Shown here one piece after another: positions 1-10,190 of a DNA stretch of 64,000 nucleotides. Under the pieces are notes generated by a model. It was not told the DNA's origin. It was given only the letters and a program-made list of their open reading frames with translations, and ran no database searches. A program made the position numbers and the translations under genes. The DNA is from Coriobacteriales bacterium OH1046 (GTDB lineage Bacteria; Actinomycetota; Coriobacteriia; Coriobacteriales; Atopobiaceae). The stretch is from NCBI GenBank assembly GCA_004010535.1, contig RQYE01000002.1, forward strand, positions 124,001-188,000, written 5' to 3'. Every line of letters begins with the position of its first letter. The stretch's first letter is position 1.

Positions 1-2
1 CG

Positions 3-896
3 TTCATGGCCCTCGCGAAGCCGCTCGTCGCGCTGACCGCGCACTCCGCCGAGGGCCTCTCGACGCTGCTCGGCATCTCCGATCTCGGCGCAGACGCCGG
101 TGCCTCCGAGGATGAGATCAAGTATCTGGTCACCGATTCCGAGGAGCTCTCCGACGAGGAGAAGAACATGATCCACGAGGTCATCGACCTCGGCGATACG
201 GTTGCCTACGAGGTCATGGTACCGCGCGTCGACATGACCGCCGTCGAGGATGACACCACGCTCGCCGAGGTCATCGGCCTCATGCGCGAGACGGGCTATT
301 CGCGCATCCCGGTCTATCGCGAGAGCATCGACCGCATCGTGGGCATCGCCCATCTGAAGGACCTGCTCACGCCCATCCTCGACCAGCGCGCCGAGAGCCA
401 CGAGATCAGCCGCTACATGCGCCAAGCGCGCTACGTGCCCGACACCAAGGACATCATGCCGCTCCTGTCCGAGATGCGCGCCACCCACGATCAGATGGTC
501 ATCGTCATCGACGAGTACGGCGGCACTGCGGGCGTCATCACGCTCGAGGATATCGTCGAGGAGGTCGTGGGCGAGATCGAGGACGAGTTCGACCCCGATA
601 ACAAGTACCTCTCGCAGATCTCCGCGCGCGAATGGCAGGTCGATGGGCGTTACTCCATCGATGATGCCCTCGAGCTGGGCTGGCCCGTCGAGGACACCGA
701 GGAGTACGAGACCATCGCCGGCTTCGTGCTCGAACTTGCCGACAAGCTGCCGCGCCCGGGCGATGTGTTCGAGCATGAGGGTTGGAGGTTCGTCGTCCAG
801 TCGCTGCGCGGCAGGCGTGTGGCGATGCTGCGCGTGATCGCGCCCGAACCTGAGCGTGAGGGCGAGGACGAGGCTCTTTCAACTACAATGGAGTGA
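3..896 (+). CDS. CorC/HlyC-family CBS-domain protein, 5' end cut off by window
   Basis: C-terminal part of a gene whose start lies before the window; the frame is open from base 3. Counted from the first visible Met (base 6), there is a CBS pair at about residues 70-190 and a CorC/HlyC (transporter-associated) domain at about 205-285. The hallmarks are 'MVPRVDM' (71-77), 'GYSRIPVY' (97-104) and 'IDEYGGTAGVITLEDI' (168-183). Full-length family members carry an N-terminal DUF21 membrane domain, which would be upstream. The family is linked to divalent cation (Mg/Co) efflux or homeostasis at the cytoplasmic membrane; exact substrate is not readable here. The next gene follows after about 35 bases. 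Confidence 0.9.
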   Translation, partial: FMALAKPLVALTAHSAEGLSTLLGISDLGADAGASEDEIKYLVTDSEELSDEEKNMIHEVIDLGDTVAYEVMVPRVDMTAVEDDTTLAEVIGLMRETGYSRIPVYRESIDRIVGIAHLKDLLTPILDQRAESHEISRYMRQARYVPDTKDIMPLLSEMRATHDQMVIVIDEYGGTAGVITLEDIVEEVVGEIEDEFDPDNKYLSQISAREWQVDGRYSIDDALELGWPVEDTEEYETIAGFVLELADKLPRPGDVFEHEGWRFVVQSLRGRRVAMLRVIAPEPEREGEDEALSTTME

Positions 897-931
897 AGCG
901 TCCGCGCTCCTCGATGAGAAAGGCGTCTACT

Positions 932-1651
932 GTGGCTCAGCTTATCGATATCCGCAACGTGACTATCAGCCCGCGCGCCCTCACGGCGCAGATCCGCATC
1001 GCCGATGACGCCCCGCTCTTCACGGGCGACGATCCCGAGGGAACCGACCGTATCGCCGACCTCATGCCCCAGATCCTCGACCATGCATGCTATGGCGACG
1101 GCGGGGAGGCCTTCGGCGAGGTTCTGGGTGATACCGAGCTCGCGCATCTGCTCGAACACGTGACGGTGGAGCTGCTCGCCCGTACCAAGCGCGCGGGTGC
1201 TGTCTCAGCCGGCCAGACCCGCGAGATCGACGCAGCCGAGCGCAGCTACGAGTTGCGGCTCGCCTGTCCGGATGATGTGCTGGTGGCAGGCGCCCTCTCG
1301 AGCGCCGCATGGATCGTGGATTGGGCCTACTGCGGCGGGGGCGATCCCGAGCCCGATATCGATGCCATCGCCTCCGGTTTGGTCGCGCTCGTCGACGGCC
1401 TCGATGCTCGGGAGGGGCGGGCCGAGGAATCCGAGCAGCCTGCCTTCGACGAGGATGCCACGCTCGCGGTTTCCCCGCCTGCGCTCGAGGAAGCTGCGGA
1501 TGGGATCTCCCGGGAGCCGGAGGGGGAACCGACCGGGCAGGAGGAGCCCGAGGCAGATGCCACCGCATCCGAGACGGCCGCCGAGCCCGAGCTCGAGGAA
1601 GAGGACCTATTGGCAGAAGAGGATGTCCCCGCGTCCCGTTTCGTCCGCTGA
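932..1651 (+). CDS. Hypothetical protein resembling the cyanophycin synthetase N-terminal domain
   Basis: A 239-aa soluble protein. The GTG at 932 is chosen because 'gagaaagg' lies 9 bases upstream; a GTG at 893 in the same frame overlaps the previous gene and has no such site. Residues from about 1 to 145 hold 'LGDTELAHLLEHVTVELL', which resembles the His-rich helix of the N-terminal domain of cyanophycin synthetases, without the ATP-grasp or Mur-ligase parts. The last ~90 residues are acidic, Glu/Ala/Pro-rich and probably disordered. No enzymatic function can be assigned. It sits in a plus-strand run with a YtxH and a PRC-barrel protein. The domain resemblance is from memory and is moderate. 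Confidence 0.7.
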   Translation: MAQLIDIRNVTISPRALTAQIRIADDAPLFTGDDPEGTDRIADLMPQILDHACYGDGGEAFGEVLGDTELAHLLEHVTVELLARTKRAGAVSAGQTREIDAAERSYELRLACPDDVLVAGALSSAAWIVDWAYCGGGDPEPDIDAIASGLVALVDGLDAREGRAEESEQPAFDEDATLAVSPPALEEAADGISREPEGEPTGQEEPEADATASETAAEPELEEEDLLAEEDVPASRFVR

Positions 1652-1669
1652 TCAGATAAGGAGATCGCC

Positions 1670-2125
1670 ATGGGAAAGAAACTTCACTTCGTACTGGGCA
1701 CCTTTGTGGGTGCCGCCGCCGGTCTCGTCGCCGGTGTCATGCTCGCCCCGCGTGCGGGTGCCGAGAGCCGTGCTATGGCCGCCGACGTCATGAACGACGC
1801 ATGGGATACCGCCGTCGATAGCTACGAGCGCGGATCCAAGGCCGTCGTCGACAAGGTCACCGAGGTTGCGGCCGCCAGCGGCGTCTCCTCCGACGAGCTG
1901 CGCGAGAAGGTCGACGCCGCCCGCGTCCGCATGGACCAGCTCCGCAATTCCCTCTCCGATGCCGTCGCCAACGCATCTGCCCAAGTGGTCGATGTCGTCA
2001 ACATGGTGTCCGATCAGGTCAGTTCCATGGCCGATACCGCCGCAGATGCCGCAGGCACGGCAGCCGAGGCAGTGAAGGTCGAGGTCGTCGACGAGGACGC
2101 CGAGCCGGCAGCGCCCGCAGAATAG
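1670..2125 (+). CDS. YtxH-domain membrane-anchored protein
   Basis: A 151-aa protein preceded by 'aaggagatcgcc', a clear ribosome site. The N-terminus (about residues 5-30) is a single Gly/Ala-rich membrane helix with 'GAAAGLVAGVMLAPRAG', the YtxH-type signature of a short hydrophobic anchor followed by 'LAP' and basic residues. The rest is an Ala/Val/Asp-rich amphipathic helical segment ending in an acidic, Pro/Ala tail. YtxH proteins are small stress- or envelope-associated proteins of unknown molecular role. It lies 18 bases after the previous gene and 7 before the next, so the three are probably co-transcribed. Confidence 0.8.
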   Translation: MGKKLHFVLGTFVGAAAGLVAGVMLAPRAGAESRAMAADVMNDAWDTAVDSYERGSKAVVDKVTEVAAASGVSSDELREKVDAARVRMDQLRNSLSDAVANASAQVVDVVNMVSDQVSSMADTAADAAGTAAEAVKVEVVDEDAEPAAPAE

Positions 2126-2132
2126 GCGTTTC

Positions 2133-2921
2133 ATGCTCAAGATGACGCAGCTCGCAGGTTTGGCGGTCTATGCGCCCAAGCGTCGTCGCACGCACGGCGA
2201 TGATACCGGGGCCGTCGTCAAGAGGGTCGGCAAGGTCCGCAACGTGGTCTGCTCGCCGTCGGGCACCCGCGTCGTGGGTCTTATCGTGCATCGGCGCGAT
2301 ATCGCCGGCATGGTGGCGCGCCCCGACCTCTTCGTGGCCTTCGATTCGTTCGAGCCCTTCGAGAGGGGTCTCCTCATCACGCGCCCCGACGATGGCGTCG
2401 ACGATGCCGCGTGCGAGCGTCTCGGGCTGGATTGGGATGCCTGCATCATCTGGAACGGCATGGATGCCCGGACCGAGGACGGCAGGCAGCTCGGCCATGT
2501 CGCCGATATCGAGTTCTCGGCCAAGACCGGCATGGTGAGAGCCTTCCATCTGGGCGATGGCAACATGTCGGAGTCGCTGGTGGGCCACGTGGCCGTTCCC
2601 GGCTCCCTGCTGGTAGGTTACGAAGATGGTTGGATGATCGTGAAACCCGAGGCCGCCCGCCTCGAGCTTTCCGGCGGTGCCGCCGCCAAGGCGGGCGAGG
2701 GCTATGCACGTGCCAAGGACGGCGTCTCGAAAGCTGCGAGAAAGGCCGGTTCGGCTGCGGGCAAGGCGCTCGGCAAGGGCTCGCGCGAGGTGGGCAAGGC
2801 GCTCGGCAAGGCCAAGCGCGCGGCAGGCAAGAACCCTGCGAAAAAGGCGGGCGAGCACCTCAAGGGCGTCACCTCGATGTTCTCGGATTTCGCCGACGAG
2901 TTCAGGAAGGCGAGCAAGTAG
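2133..2921 (+). CDS. PRC-barrel domain protein with Ala/Lys-rich tail
   Basis: A 262-aa protein. Residues 1 to about 180 hold two PRC-barrel-like beta segments ('VVCSPSGTRVVGLIVHRRD' and 'GHVADIEFSAKTGMVRAF'), a fold seen in the photosynthetic reaction centre H subunit, RimM and many small actinobacterial proteins. Residues about 185-250 are Ala/Lys/Gly-rich with repeated 'KALGK'-type units, resembling histone H1-like or nucleic-acid/polyanion-binding tails. There are no membrane helices. It starts 7 bases after the YtxH gene, so the two probably share a transcript. Function unknown. Confidence 0.75.
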   Translation: MLKMTQLAGLAVYAPKRRRTHGDDTGAVVKRVGKVRNVVCSPSGTRVVGLIVHRRDIAGMVARPDLFVAFDSFEPFERGLLITRPDDGVDDAACERLGLDWDACIIWNGMDARTEDGRQLGHVADIEFSAKTGMVRAFHLGDGNMSESLVGHVAVPGSLLVGYEDGWMIVKPEAARLELSGGAAAKAGEGYARAKDGVSKAARKAGSAAGKALGKGSREVGKALGKAKRAAGKNPAKKAGEHLKGVTSMFSDFADEFRKASK

Positions 2922-3022
2922 GCTGGATACCGCACGAGGGTCGTGCTGCGTGAGGGGGCGGATCGTCCCGATCGGATCTGCGCGAGCGGCTTGCCGCAGA
3001 CGGTTTAGGTCGCACAGGCCGA

Positions 3023-3051
3023 TTTCCCGTCCCCGTCGGCATGTGTATAAT
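3023..3051 (+). promoter_or_regulatory. Candidate sigma-70 promoter for the 3099 gene
   Basis: A perfect TATAAT at 3046-3051, preceded by TG two bases upstream (extended -10 character). A poor -35 (TTTCCC, 3023-3028) lies 17 bases away. It sits 48 bases before the start codon at 3099, in the 177-base gap after the PRC-barrel gene. That gap otherwise shows nothing clear. Confidence 0.5.
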
Positions 3052-3098
3052 CAGCTTGCAAGATGTAATCCCACTACGGTGCCGAGGAGGCGGATACG

Positions 3099-3524
3099 AT
3101 GAGGGGCAGAGAGGTCATTCCCGTGAACAGGAAGCTCAGCTTGGACGAGCTCGAGCGGTTCATGCAGGAGCGCTGGGACCGAGCGGAGTACGGCGAGTTC
3201 CGGAGGGGCAAGCCCACGCCTGCCTCGATCGAGGAATACATCCTCCTTCCCGCAACCGAGCGGACGATGGTCATCGTCTACCCGCGCGGGGGCGGCATCT
3301 TCAGCAAGGGCAACAAGGTCATCGTCACCGTGTGCGATTCGCCCGAGGGTGCGGCGCTGCTGGCCGCTACGGCCATCCCGGTGAAGAACGTCTTCTTCAA
3401 GATCGGCCAGACCGCGCACGTCATAAACCGCTCCAAGGAGTTCAGGGGCGAGGCTGCCGATATGGTGGAGGCCTATGCTGCCTACCTGCGCACGCTTCTC
3501 GAGGCGGCCGGGCTTACCGGTTAG
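3099..3524 (+). CDS. Hypothetical protein, 141 aa
   Basis: Not recognised. The ATG at 3099 is supported by 'gaggagg' 9 bases upstream. The protein is soluble and mixed alpha/beta. The N-terminal helix is charged ('LSLDELERFMQERWDRAEYG'), the middle has 'VIVYPRGGGIFSKGNKVIVTV', and a C-terminal helical segment follows. No signal peptide, membrane helix or metal-binding motif is visible. It is monocistronic by position: its own promoter lies upstream, and a convergent gene with a terminator-like hairpin lies downstream. Confidence 0.7.
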   Translation: MRGREVIPVNRKLSLDELERFMQERWDRAEYGEFRRGKPTPASIEEYILLPATERTMVIVYPRGGGIFSKGNKVIVTVCDSPEGAALLAATAIPVKNVFFKIGQTAHVINRSKEFRGEAADMVEAYAAYLRTLLEAAGLTG

Positions 3525-3546
3525 GCGGCAAAGGCGGGAGATACAA

Positions 3547-3602
3547 GGCTCCCTATCATCTGGCGGAGTGTCGCGCGTCGACAACTCGCTGGTTAGGGAG
3601 CC
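3547..3602. terminator. Hairpin between convergent genes
   Basis: GGCTCCCTA at 3547-3555 pairs perfectly with TAGGGAGCC at 3594-3602 across a 38-base loop. It lies between the convergent stops at 3524 and 3603. There is no T-run on either side, so termination is inferred from position only. Confidence 0.4.
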
Positions 3603-4430
3603 CTACAACCCGAATATACCCTCGAGCGTTTGGAGGACTCCGTGATCTCGGTTGCTCGGGCACAGGCGGTCGGCAGCCAAACGTGCCCCTTCTGAGGCGT
3701 TCTCCATGGCGTATCCCGTGCCTGCCAAGACGAGCATCTCGATATCGTTATCATTGTCGCCGAAGGCGACGATACGCGAGCGGGGAATCCCCCAGCGCTT
3801 GGCGAGCAGGGAGATTCCCGCAGCTTTAGTGCAGGCGGGCATCATGAGGTCTATCGACCCGTTTCCCGATACCGTGGGAACGAGGACTCTCCCCAGGCGG
3901 GCGGAGAGCTCCTCGGCAATCGCGGCTTCCTCCCCATCCGCAGTCGAGAGGGAGAATTTGAGGGGCACGTCGTCTATATCGAGCAGATCGTCCGTCCATC
4001 CGATGCGGGGGAAATAGCGTTTCATCACGGCGAAGAAACGCCGGCTTGCGGTGCCGTTCTGCACGTATGCCGCGTTAAGGCAGCAAAGGGCCGTCTCGAT
4101 ACGTGGATCCGCCAGTATCATCGCGACGGCATCGGCAAGCGCGTCGGCGGGTATCTCCGTGTACGAAATCACAGCGCCGCCCTCGGCAACAAGGGCACCA
4201 TTCTCGGCGACATATGATAGCTCGTGTGCCGGGTCGTCGAAAAATCGGCCGAGCTGATGGTATTGGTTGCCGCTCGCGACAACGAAGCGGCAACCTGCCC
4301 CGCGCATTGCCCGGCGGATGTGGGAGAAGCGCACACGGTCGTAGGATCCATCGGGATCGAGGAACGTTCCGTCCATATCCACCGCGACCATCAGCGGTAT
4401 AAGATTCGGAAGCTGCGGAGTACCCGCCAT
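3603..4430 (-). CDS. Cof-type HAD-IIB sugar-phosphate phosphatase
   Basis: A 275-aa HAD-superfamily hydrolase. Motif I is 'AVDMDGTFLD' (about residues 16-25), motif II is 'VVASGNQY' (about 50-57), and motif IV is 'VAFGDNDNDIEML' near residue 225, with a type IIB (Cof) cap between. Family members dephosphorylate small phosphometabolites such as sugar phosphates or flavin precursors. The ATG at 4430 follows 'gggagg' on the minus strand; the same frame stays open much further upstream, but that part is antisense to the SDR and SIS genes. It is divergent from the SDR operon and shares its AT-rich promoter gap, which suggests a role in the sugar-amine pathway. Confidence 0.85.
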   Translation of the reverse strand: MAGTPQLPNLIPLMVAVDMDGTFLDPDGSYDRVRFSHIRRAMRGAGCRFVVASGNQYHQLGRFFDDPAHELSYVAENGALVAEGGAVISYTEIPADALADAVAMILADPRIETALCCLNAAYVQNGTASRRFFAVMKRYFPRIGWTDDLLDIDDVPLKFSLSTADGEEAAIAEELSARLGRVLVPTVSGNGSIDLMMPACTKAAGISLLAKRWGIPRSRIVAFGDNDNDIEMLVLAGTGYAMENASEGARLAADRLCPSNRDHGVLQTLEGIFGL

Positions 4431-4524
4431 ATGAGCCGTCTGCCCCCTCCCTTTCTTGCTTCCATATACCGGTGCCGTTGCAGGTGGAAGCGTCAGGTGG
4501 AATGCTGCTTGAAAAAGTATACTA

Positions 4525-4550
4525 AATAAGTTATTACATAATATATACCA
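4525..4550 (+). promoter_or_regulatory. Island motif copy A (AATAAG-N14-ATACCA)
   Basis: AATAAG at 4525 and ATACCA at 4545, start to start exactly 20 bases, in the AT-rich gap between the HAD gene and the SDR operon. It is one of six copies with the same spacing (others at 8237, 19385 reversed, 25044, 25250 and 31541). Proposed operator of an island regulator, probably one of the GntR/UTRA proteins. Confidence 0.5.
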
Positions 4551-4592
4551 CCGAAAACCAACGGGAAAAGCACCAGAGAGAAAGAAGGGACC

Positions 4593-5366
4593 ATGAAGGG
4601 TATCAGCGGGAAGGTCGTTGTCGTGACCGGCGCGGCAAGCGGTATCGGGAAGGCCACTGCGGAGCGTTTCGCGGCCGAAGGGGCCCTCGTCGCGATGCTC
4701 GATCTCGACGAAACCTCTATCCAGAATGCGGCTGCCGATCTCGGGCTCGAGGACGGCAGCTATTTCGTCCAGCCTGTCGATGTGACCGATGATGAGATGG
4801 TTGCGGCCGCCGTTGCGAACGTTCGGGAAAAGTTCGGCAGGATCGACGTGCTCTGCAATATCGCCGGCATCGGCGGCAAGGTCGGTGCCGTCGAGGACCA
4901 GAGCGTCCAAGATGCACGCAAGGTCATCGAAGTCAACCTTCTGGGAACCTACGATATGATCCATCATGTGCTTCCCATCATGAAGGAGCAGGGGGAGGGC
5001 GTCATCCTCAATACCGCCTCCGTCGACGGCACTGCGTCCTATTCCTACGAGGCACCCTATGCCATGAGCAAGGCAGCCGTCATCCACCTCACGAAGAGCC
5101 TCGCCAACGAGAACGGCGGCAAGATCCGCGTGAACTGCGTTTCCCCCGGATGGGTGAAGACCCCGATGATGGATGCCACTGCCGATGATTTCGGGGATAT
5201 GGACTATAAGAACGAGGGGGACCTCATCGACTACGGCCCCCTTGGCAGAGTTCAGGAGCCTTCCGAGATCGCCGGCATCTTCGCCTTCCTCGCCTCCGAT
5301 GATGCGGCCATCCTCAACGGGATCGACGTGCATGCCGATGGCGGGAAATATCTGGGCAAACAGTAG
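4593..5366 (+). CDS. SDR-family NAD(P)-dependent oxidoreductase
   Basis: A 257-aa classical short-chain dehydrogenase. It has the cofactor loop TGAASGIG (12-19), an acidic residue at the end of beta 2 ('LDLD', 36-39) that favours NAD(H), 'NIAG' (89-92, normally NNAG), and the catalytic set N115, S143, Y156, K160. The C-terminus 'DVHADGGKYLGKQ' is a typical SDR end. It is the first gene of a three-gene unit with an FrlB-like SIS protein and an FrlC-like epimerase. It probably oxidises or reduces a carbon of the sugar moiety before or after deglycation; the substrate is not identifiable from sequence. Confidence 0.9.
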   Translation: MKGISGKVVVVTGAASGIGKATAERFAAEGALVAMLDLDETSIQNAAADLGLEDGSYFVQPVDVTDDEMVAAAVANVREKFGRIDVLCNIAGIGGKVGAVEDQSVQDARKVIEVNLLGTYDMIHHVLPIMKEQGEGVILNTASVDGTASYSYEAPYAMSKAAVIHLTKSLANENGGKIRVNCVSPGWVKTPMMDATADDFGDMDYKNEGDLIDYGPLGRVQEPSEIAGIFAFLASDDAAILNGIDVHADGGKYLGKQ

Positions 5367-5420
5367 GCTCGTGCAATCTGTGCGTATCGTCAAGGGCGTA
5401 AGCAACCGAGGAGGAATGCA

Positions 5421-6416
5421 ATGATAAAGTATGACGAGCAAGCCGAGCTCGACAGCGTCCGGGGCGCCTTGGCTGTCCGCGGGAAGATCGAATCCGCCGT
5501 GGACGACATCTGCCAGAAAGGCTACGACCTCGTGTGCTTCCTCGGTATCGGCGGGACGTGGGCCTCTGCGCTCCAGGCCGAATCCCACGCCAAGGAGCTC
5601 AGCGATCTCCCCATCATCTCCGAGAACGCATCGATCTACAACACCACGGGGAACAGGCGCATCACCGACAAGAGCGTCGTCATCCTGTCTTCTGTGACGG
5701 GAAGCACGTCCGAGATGGTCGACGCGCTGCGGCATATCAATGAGGTCGGCGCCACGAGCATCGGCTTCATCGATGCCCCCGGCTCCACGCTTGCCGGCAT
5801 GGTCACGCACTGCATCACCTATCCCGAGAACGAGCAGCTGAAGTTCTTCATGGTCGTCGATCGTTTCATGAGCAATGCAGGGCAGTTCCCCCAGTACGAC
5901 GAGTACTATGCCCAGCTCGACGCCCATCTTGCCGAGGATCTTGTCGGTGTTGCGAAAGCAGCGGACGCATTCGCGCAGGACTTCGCCGAGAAGCATCACG
6001 ATGATGCGCTGCACTACTTCGTCGGCGCCGGCGAACAGTACGGTTCAACCTATTCGTATGCCATGTGCTACTGGGAGGAGCAGCACTGGATCCGCACGAA
6101 GTCGATCCATGCGGCAGAATTCTTCCACGGCATGCTCGAGGTTATCGACCGCGACACCAACGTCACCGTCTTCCTCGGCGAGGACGCGGAACGCCCCCTC
6201 GCCGAGCGCGTCGCCGCATTCCTGCCCAAGGTCTGCTCCAGGTATACGCTCATCGACTCCAAGGATTACGAGCTTGCGGGCATCTCCCCCGAATATCGCG
6301 GCTACCTCAGCCATCTTGTCACCCATCAGGTGACCAACCGCATCGATATCCATATCGAGCGCATCAACTGCCATCCCATGGAGATCCGCCGCTACTATCG
6401 CCAGATCGCATACTAG
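5421..6416 (+). CDS. FrlB-like SIS-domain sugar-amine-6-phosphate deglycase
   Basis: A 331-aa protein with two SIS domains: about 25-150 ('FLGIGGTWASA', then 'SSVTGSTSEMVDAL') and about 190-315. The segment 'HAAEFFHGMLEVI' (E233, H236) matches the catalytic region of fructoselysine-6-phosphate deglycase FrlB and related GfrE/GfrF/FraB enzymes, where a Glu and a His act on the Schiff base. The C-terminal 'HPMEIRRYYRQIAY' resembles the FrlB end ('HNPDDRRYYGG'). Expected reaction: 6-phosphorylated Amadori product plus water to hexose-6-phosphate plus free amine. A 'gaggagg'-type site precedes the ATG. Of the four SIS proteins in the island this one looks closest to FrlB, although overall identity is modest. 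Confidence 0.8.
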   Translation: MIKYDEQAELDSVRGALAVRGKIESAVDDICQKGYDLVCFLGIGGTWASALQAESHAKELSDLPIISENASIYNTTGNRRITDKSVVILSSVTGSTSEMVDALRHINEVGATSIGFIDAPGSTLAGMVTHCITYPENEQLKFFMVVDRFMSNAGQFPQYDEYYAQLDAHLAEDLVGVAKAADAFAQDFAEKHHDDALHYFVGAGEQYGSTYSYAMCYWEEQHWIRTKSIHAAEFFHGMLEVIDRDTNVTVFLGEDAERPLAERVAAFLPKVCSRYTLIDSKDYELAGISPEYRGYLSHLVTHQVTNRIDIHIERINCHPMEIRRYYRQIAY

Positions 6417-6476
6417 CCTGCGCCGTCTCGGTGAATGCCAGACGGGTTCAAGGCGGGTTATGAGAAAGGAAGCAGC

Positions 6477-7334
6477 ATGTCCGTGATCACCATGCGCGAC
6501 GTATCCGTCATGGGTACCTCCTATGTCCACTATCCGTTCGAGTTCTTCCTGGAATCGATGCATGCTCTGGGGATCCACGGTATCGACCTGTGGGGTGCCG
6601 AGCCCTTCTACTGCCGCCTCGACTATCCCACCAGCTATGATGCGACGCTGCGTCTCAAGAAGATGTGCACGCAGATGGAGGAGCGGGACCAGAAGGTGAC
6701 CATCTATACGCCCGAGACCCTCGGCTACCCCTTCAACTTCTCCGATCCGAATCCCTCGCTCACGCTCAGGACCATCGAGTATTTCAAGTGGGCATTCGAG
6801 GATGCCCACGTGATGGACTGCCACCGCGTCTTCGTCAACAGCGGCTGCGGACCGCGCAACCTCCCCCGGGAGGAGTCGTTCAAGCGCTGCGCCAACACGC
6901 TCAGGACGATCATGGACATTGCCGAGCAGGAGGACATCCTCGTGCCCCTAGAGCAGCTCCAACCCTACGAATCGAACCTCGTCACGACCATCGACGATGT
7001 GGAGGCCATGCTTGACATGGTCGGCTCGCCCAATCTGCGGGTCTGTGTCGACATCACCGCCATGGAGGTGCAGGGGGAGAACCTCGAGCAGTACTTCGAT
7101 ACCTTCGGTGACAAGATCGAGTGGATCCACTACTCGGATAGCCATCATGAGGTGGTTGGGAGCGGATCTTACGGCAAGGAGAAGCTTGCCGGCTATATCG
7201 AGACGCTCGAGCGGCGCGATTTCAGAAACGGCATCGACCTTGAGATCAACGATTCGATCTATTGGGAAGATCCCCATACGCCGCACGCCGAGACCTGCCG
7301 CTACCTCCGCAAGGAGCTTGGCCTCAAAGACTAG
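6477..7334 (+). CDS. FrlC-like sugar phosphate isomerase/epimerase (TIM barrel), copy 1
   Basis: A 285-aa xylose-isomerase-like TIM-barrel protein. The ATG at 6477 follows 'gaaaggaagc'. Visible metal or substrate residues include 'IYTPETLGYPFNF', 'VPLEQLQPYESNL', 'VDITAME', 'IHYSDSHHE' and 'DLEIND', matching the Glu/Asp/His/Glu metal set of FrlC and DTE-type epimerases. FrlC interconverts fructoselysine and its C3 epimer psicoselysine. This copy is more distant from E. coli FrlC than the one at 26157. It is the last gene of the SDR-SIS-epimerase unit and is followed by a strong terminator. Confidence 0.8.
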   Translation: MSVITMRDVSVMGTSYVHYPFEFFLESMHALGIHGIDLWGAEPFYCRLDYPTSYDATLRLKKMCTQMEERDQKVTIYTPETLGYPFNFSDPNPSLTLRTIEYFKWAFEDAHVMDCHRVFVNSGCGPRNLPREESFKRCANTLRTIMDIAEQEDILVPLEQLQPYESNLVTTIDDVEAMLDMVGSPNLRVCVDITAMEVQGENLEQYFDTFGDKIEWIHYSDSHHEVVGSGSYGKEKLAGYIETLERRDFRNGIDLEINDSIYWEDPHTPHAETCRYLRKELGLKD

Positions 7335-7361
7335 GAGGCGCACGACATCGCATGTGCCGAG

Positions 7362-7391
7362 GCGGGGCCGGTGCGAAAGCATCGGCCCCGC
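7362..7391 (+). terminator. Strong hairpin terminator
   Basis: A 13-bp stem (one G-T wobble), 7362-7374 with 7379-7391, closed by a GAAA tetraloop and followed by 'tattctt'. It ends the SDR-SIS-epimerase operon and touches the stop of the convergent esterase gene. Confidence 0.75.
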
Positions 7392-8173
7392 TATTCTTGG
7401 CTGAGTCCGCAGAATGAGCGTAAGGCGCGCTCGATGGCACCGTTCCAGAACATGAAATCGTGGCGTCCCGGCCAGCTCTCGAACGAGGAATCGAGCCCCA
7501 GCTCCCCGAGTTCTTCCGCGAGCGCCTTCACGGAGGGTTTGAAGGGGTCGTCATCGCCGACCACCTGCATGATGCGCGGCATCGCATCGGCGCCCCACGC
7601 CTTAACCGCATCCCTTGCATAGGAGATGATGGAATCTTTCTCCGTCGGACCCCCTTCGCCGAAAATCGCCTCCAGCTCCCGCATCCCCCACATGAGGTCG
7701 GGAAACTCCCTGCCGATCATCTGGGGGTCGGTGACCGATGAGAGCGCGGCGCAGCCTGCGAAAGCGTCCGGGCGCTCGAGCGCGATCCTGAGAGCGCCAT
7801 ATCCCCCCATGCTCTCCCCGGCGATGAAGGTGTGCTCGCGATCCTGCGGCAGACGGAGCCATTCATGCACGATGGACGGAAGCTCGTAGGCGATCCAGTC
7901 GAAGTAACGCGGTCCCGTCCCCATGTTCTGGTAGAAGCTCCGGTTGCCGTCGGGCATGATGACGGCGAGGTCGTAGATCTTCGCATACGCCTCGATCATC
8001 GAGAAGCGCACCCACTCATCCGCATTGGAGCCGAGCCCGTGCAGCAGGTACAGCACACGTAGCTCATCATCGATCACGGTCCAGAAATCTTCGGACGTAT
8101 CGGGGATGATGATGTTGACATGCTGCGTGACACGAAGGGATCTCGAGTAGAAATCTCCGCTGAGCGTTCCCAT
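7391..8173 (-). CDS. Alpha/beta-hydrolase esterase (esterase D/feruloyl esterase-like)
   Basis: A 260-aa alpha/beta hydrolase of the esterase-D/putative esterase family. It shows 'LYLLHGLGSNADEW' (oxyanion region), the nucleophile elbow GESMGG, an acid in 'VVGDDDPF' and the catalytic His in 'WPGRHDFMFW'. No signal peptide is seen, so it is probably cytoplasmic. The ATG at 8173 follows 'ggaggcag' on the minus strand. It converges on the SDR operon and its upstream gap carries island motif copy B, so it is probably co-regulated. It could deacylate modified sugars or glycated peptides; the substrate is unknown. Confidence 0.85.
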   Translation of the reverse strand: MGTLSGDFYSRSLRVTQHVNIIIPDTSEDFWTVIDDELRVLYLLHGLGSNADEWVRFSMIEAYAKIYDLAVIMPDGNRSFYQNMGTGPRYFDWIAYELPSIVHEWLRLPQDREHTFIAGESMGGYGALRIALERPDAFAGCAALSSVTDPQMIGREFPDLMWGMRELEAIFGEGGPTEKDSIISYARDAVKAWGADAMPRIMQVVGDDDPFKPSVKALAEELGELGLDSSFESWPGRHDFMFWNGAIERALRSFCGLSQE

Positions 8174-10061
<1,888 letters not shown>

Positions 10062-10190
10062 AGAACGATGATGCTCGAGATGTAGCATCGGTTTTCGGCG
10101 CTCGAACAGACGTGCGACATGCGGCCACCCGGTAACGAGACGTTCAGTCGAGGAGTCGGGTGGCCCTCGTATAGAGGGGTGATGAACCAC

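Noticed and set aside
3603-6014. An apparent 803-aa protein on the minus strand that would extend the HAD phosphatase
   Set aside because: Only the last 275 residues match the HAD family; the rest is antisense to the SDR and SIS genes, and a good ribosome site precedes the ATG at 4430.
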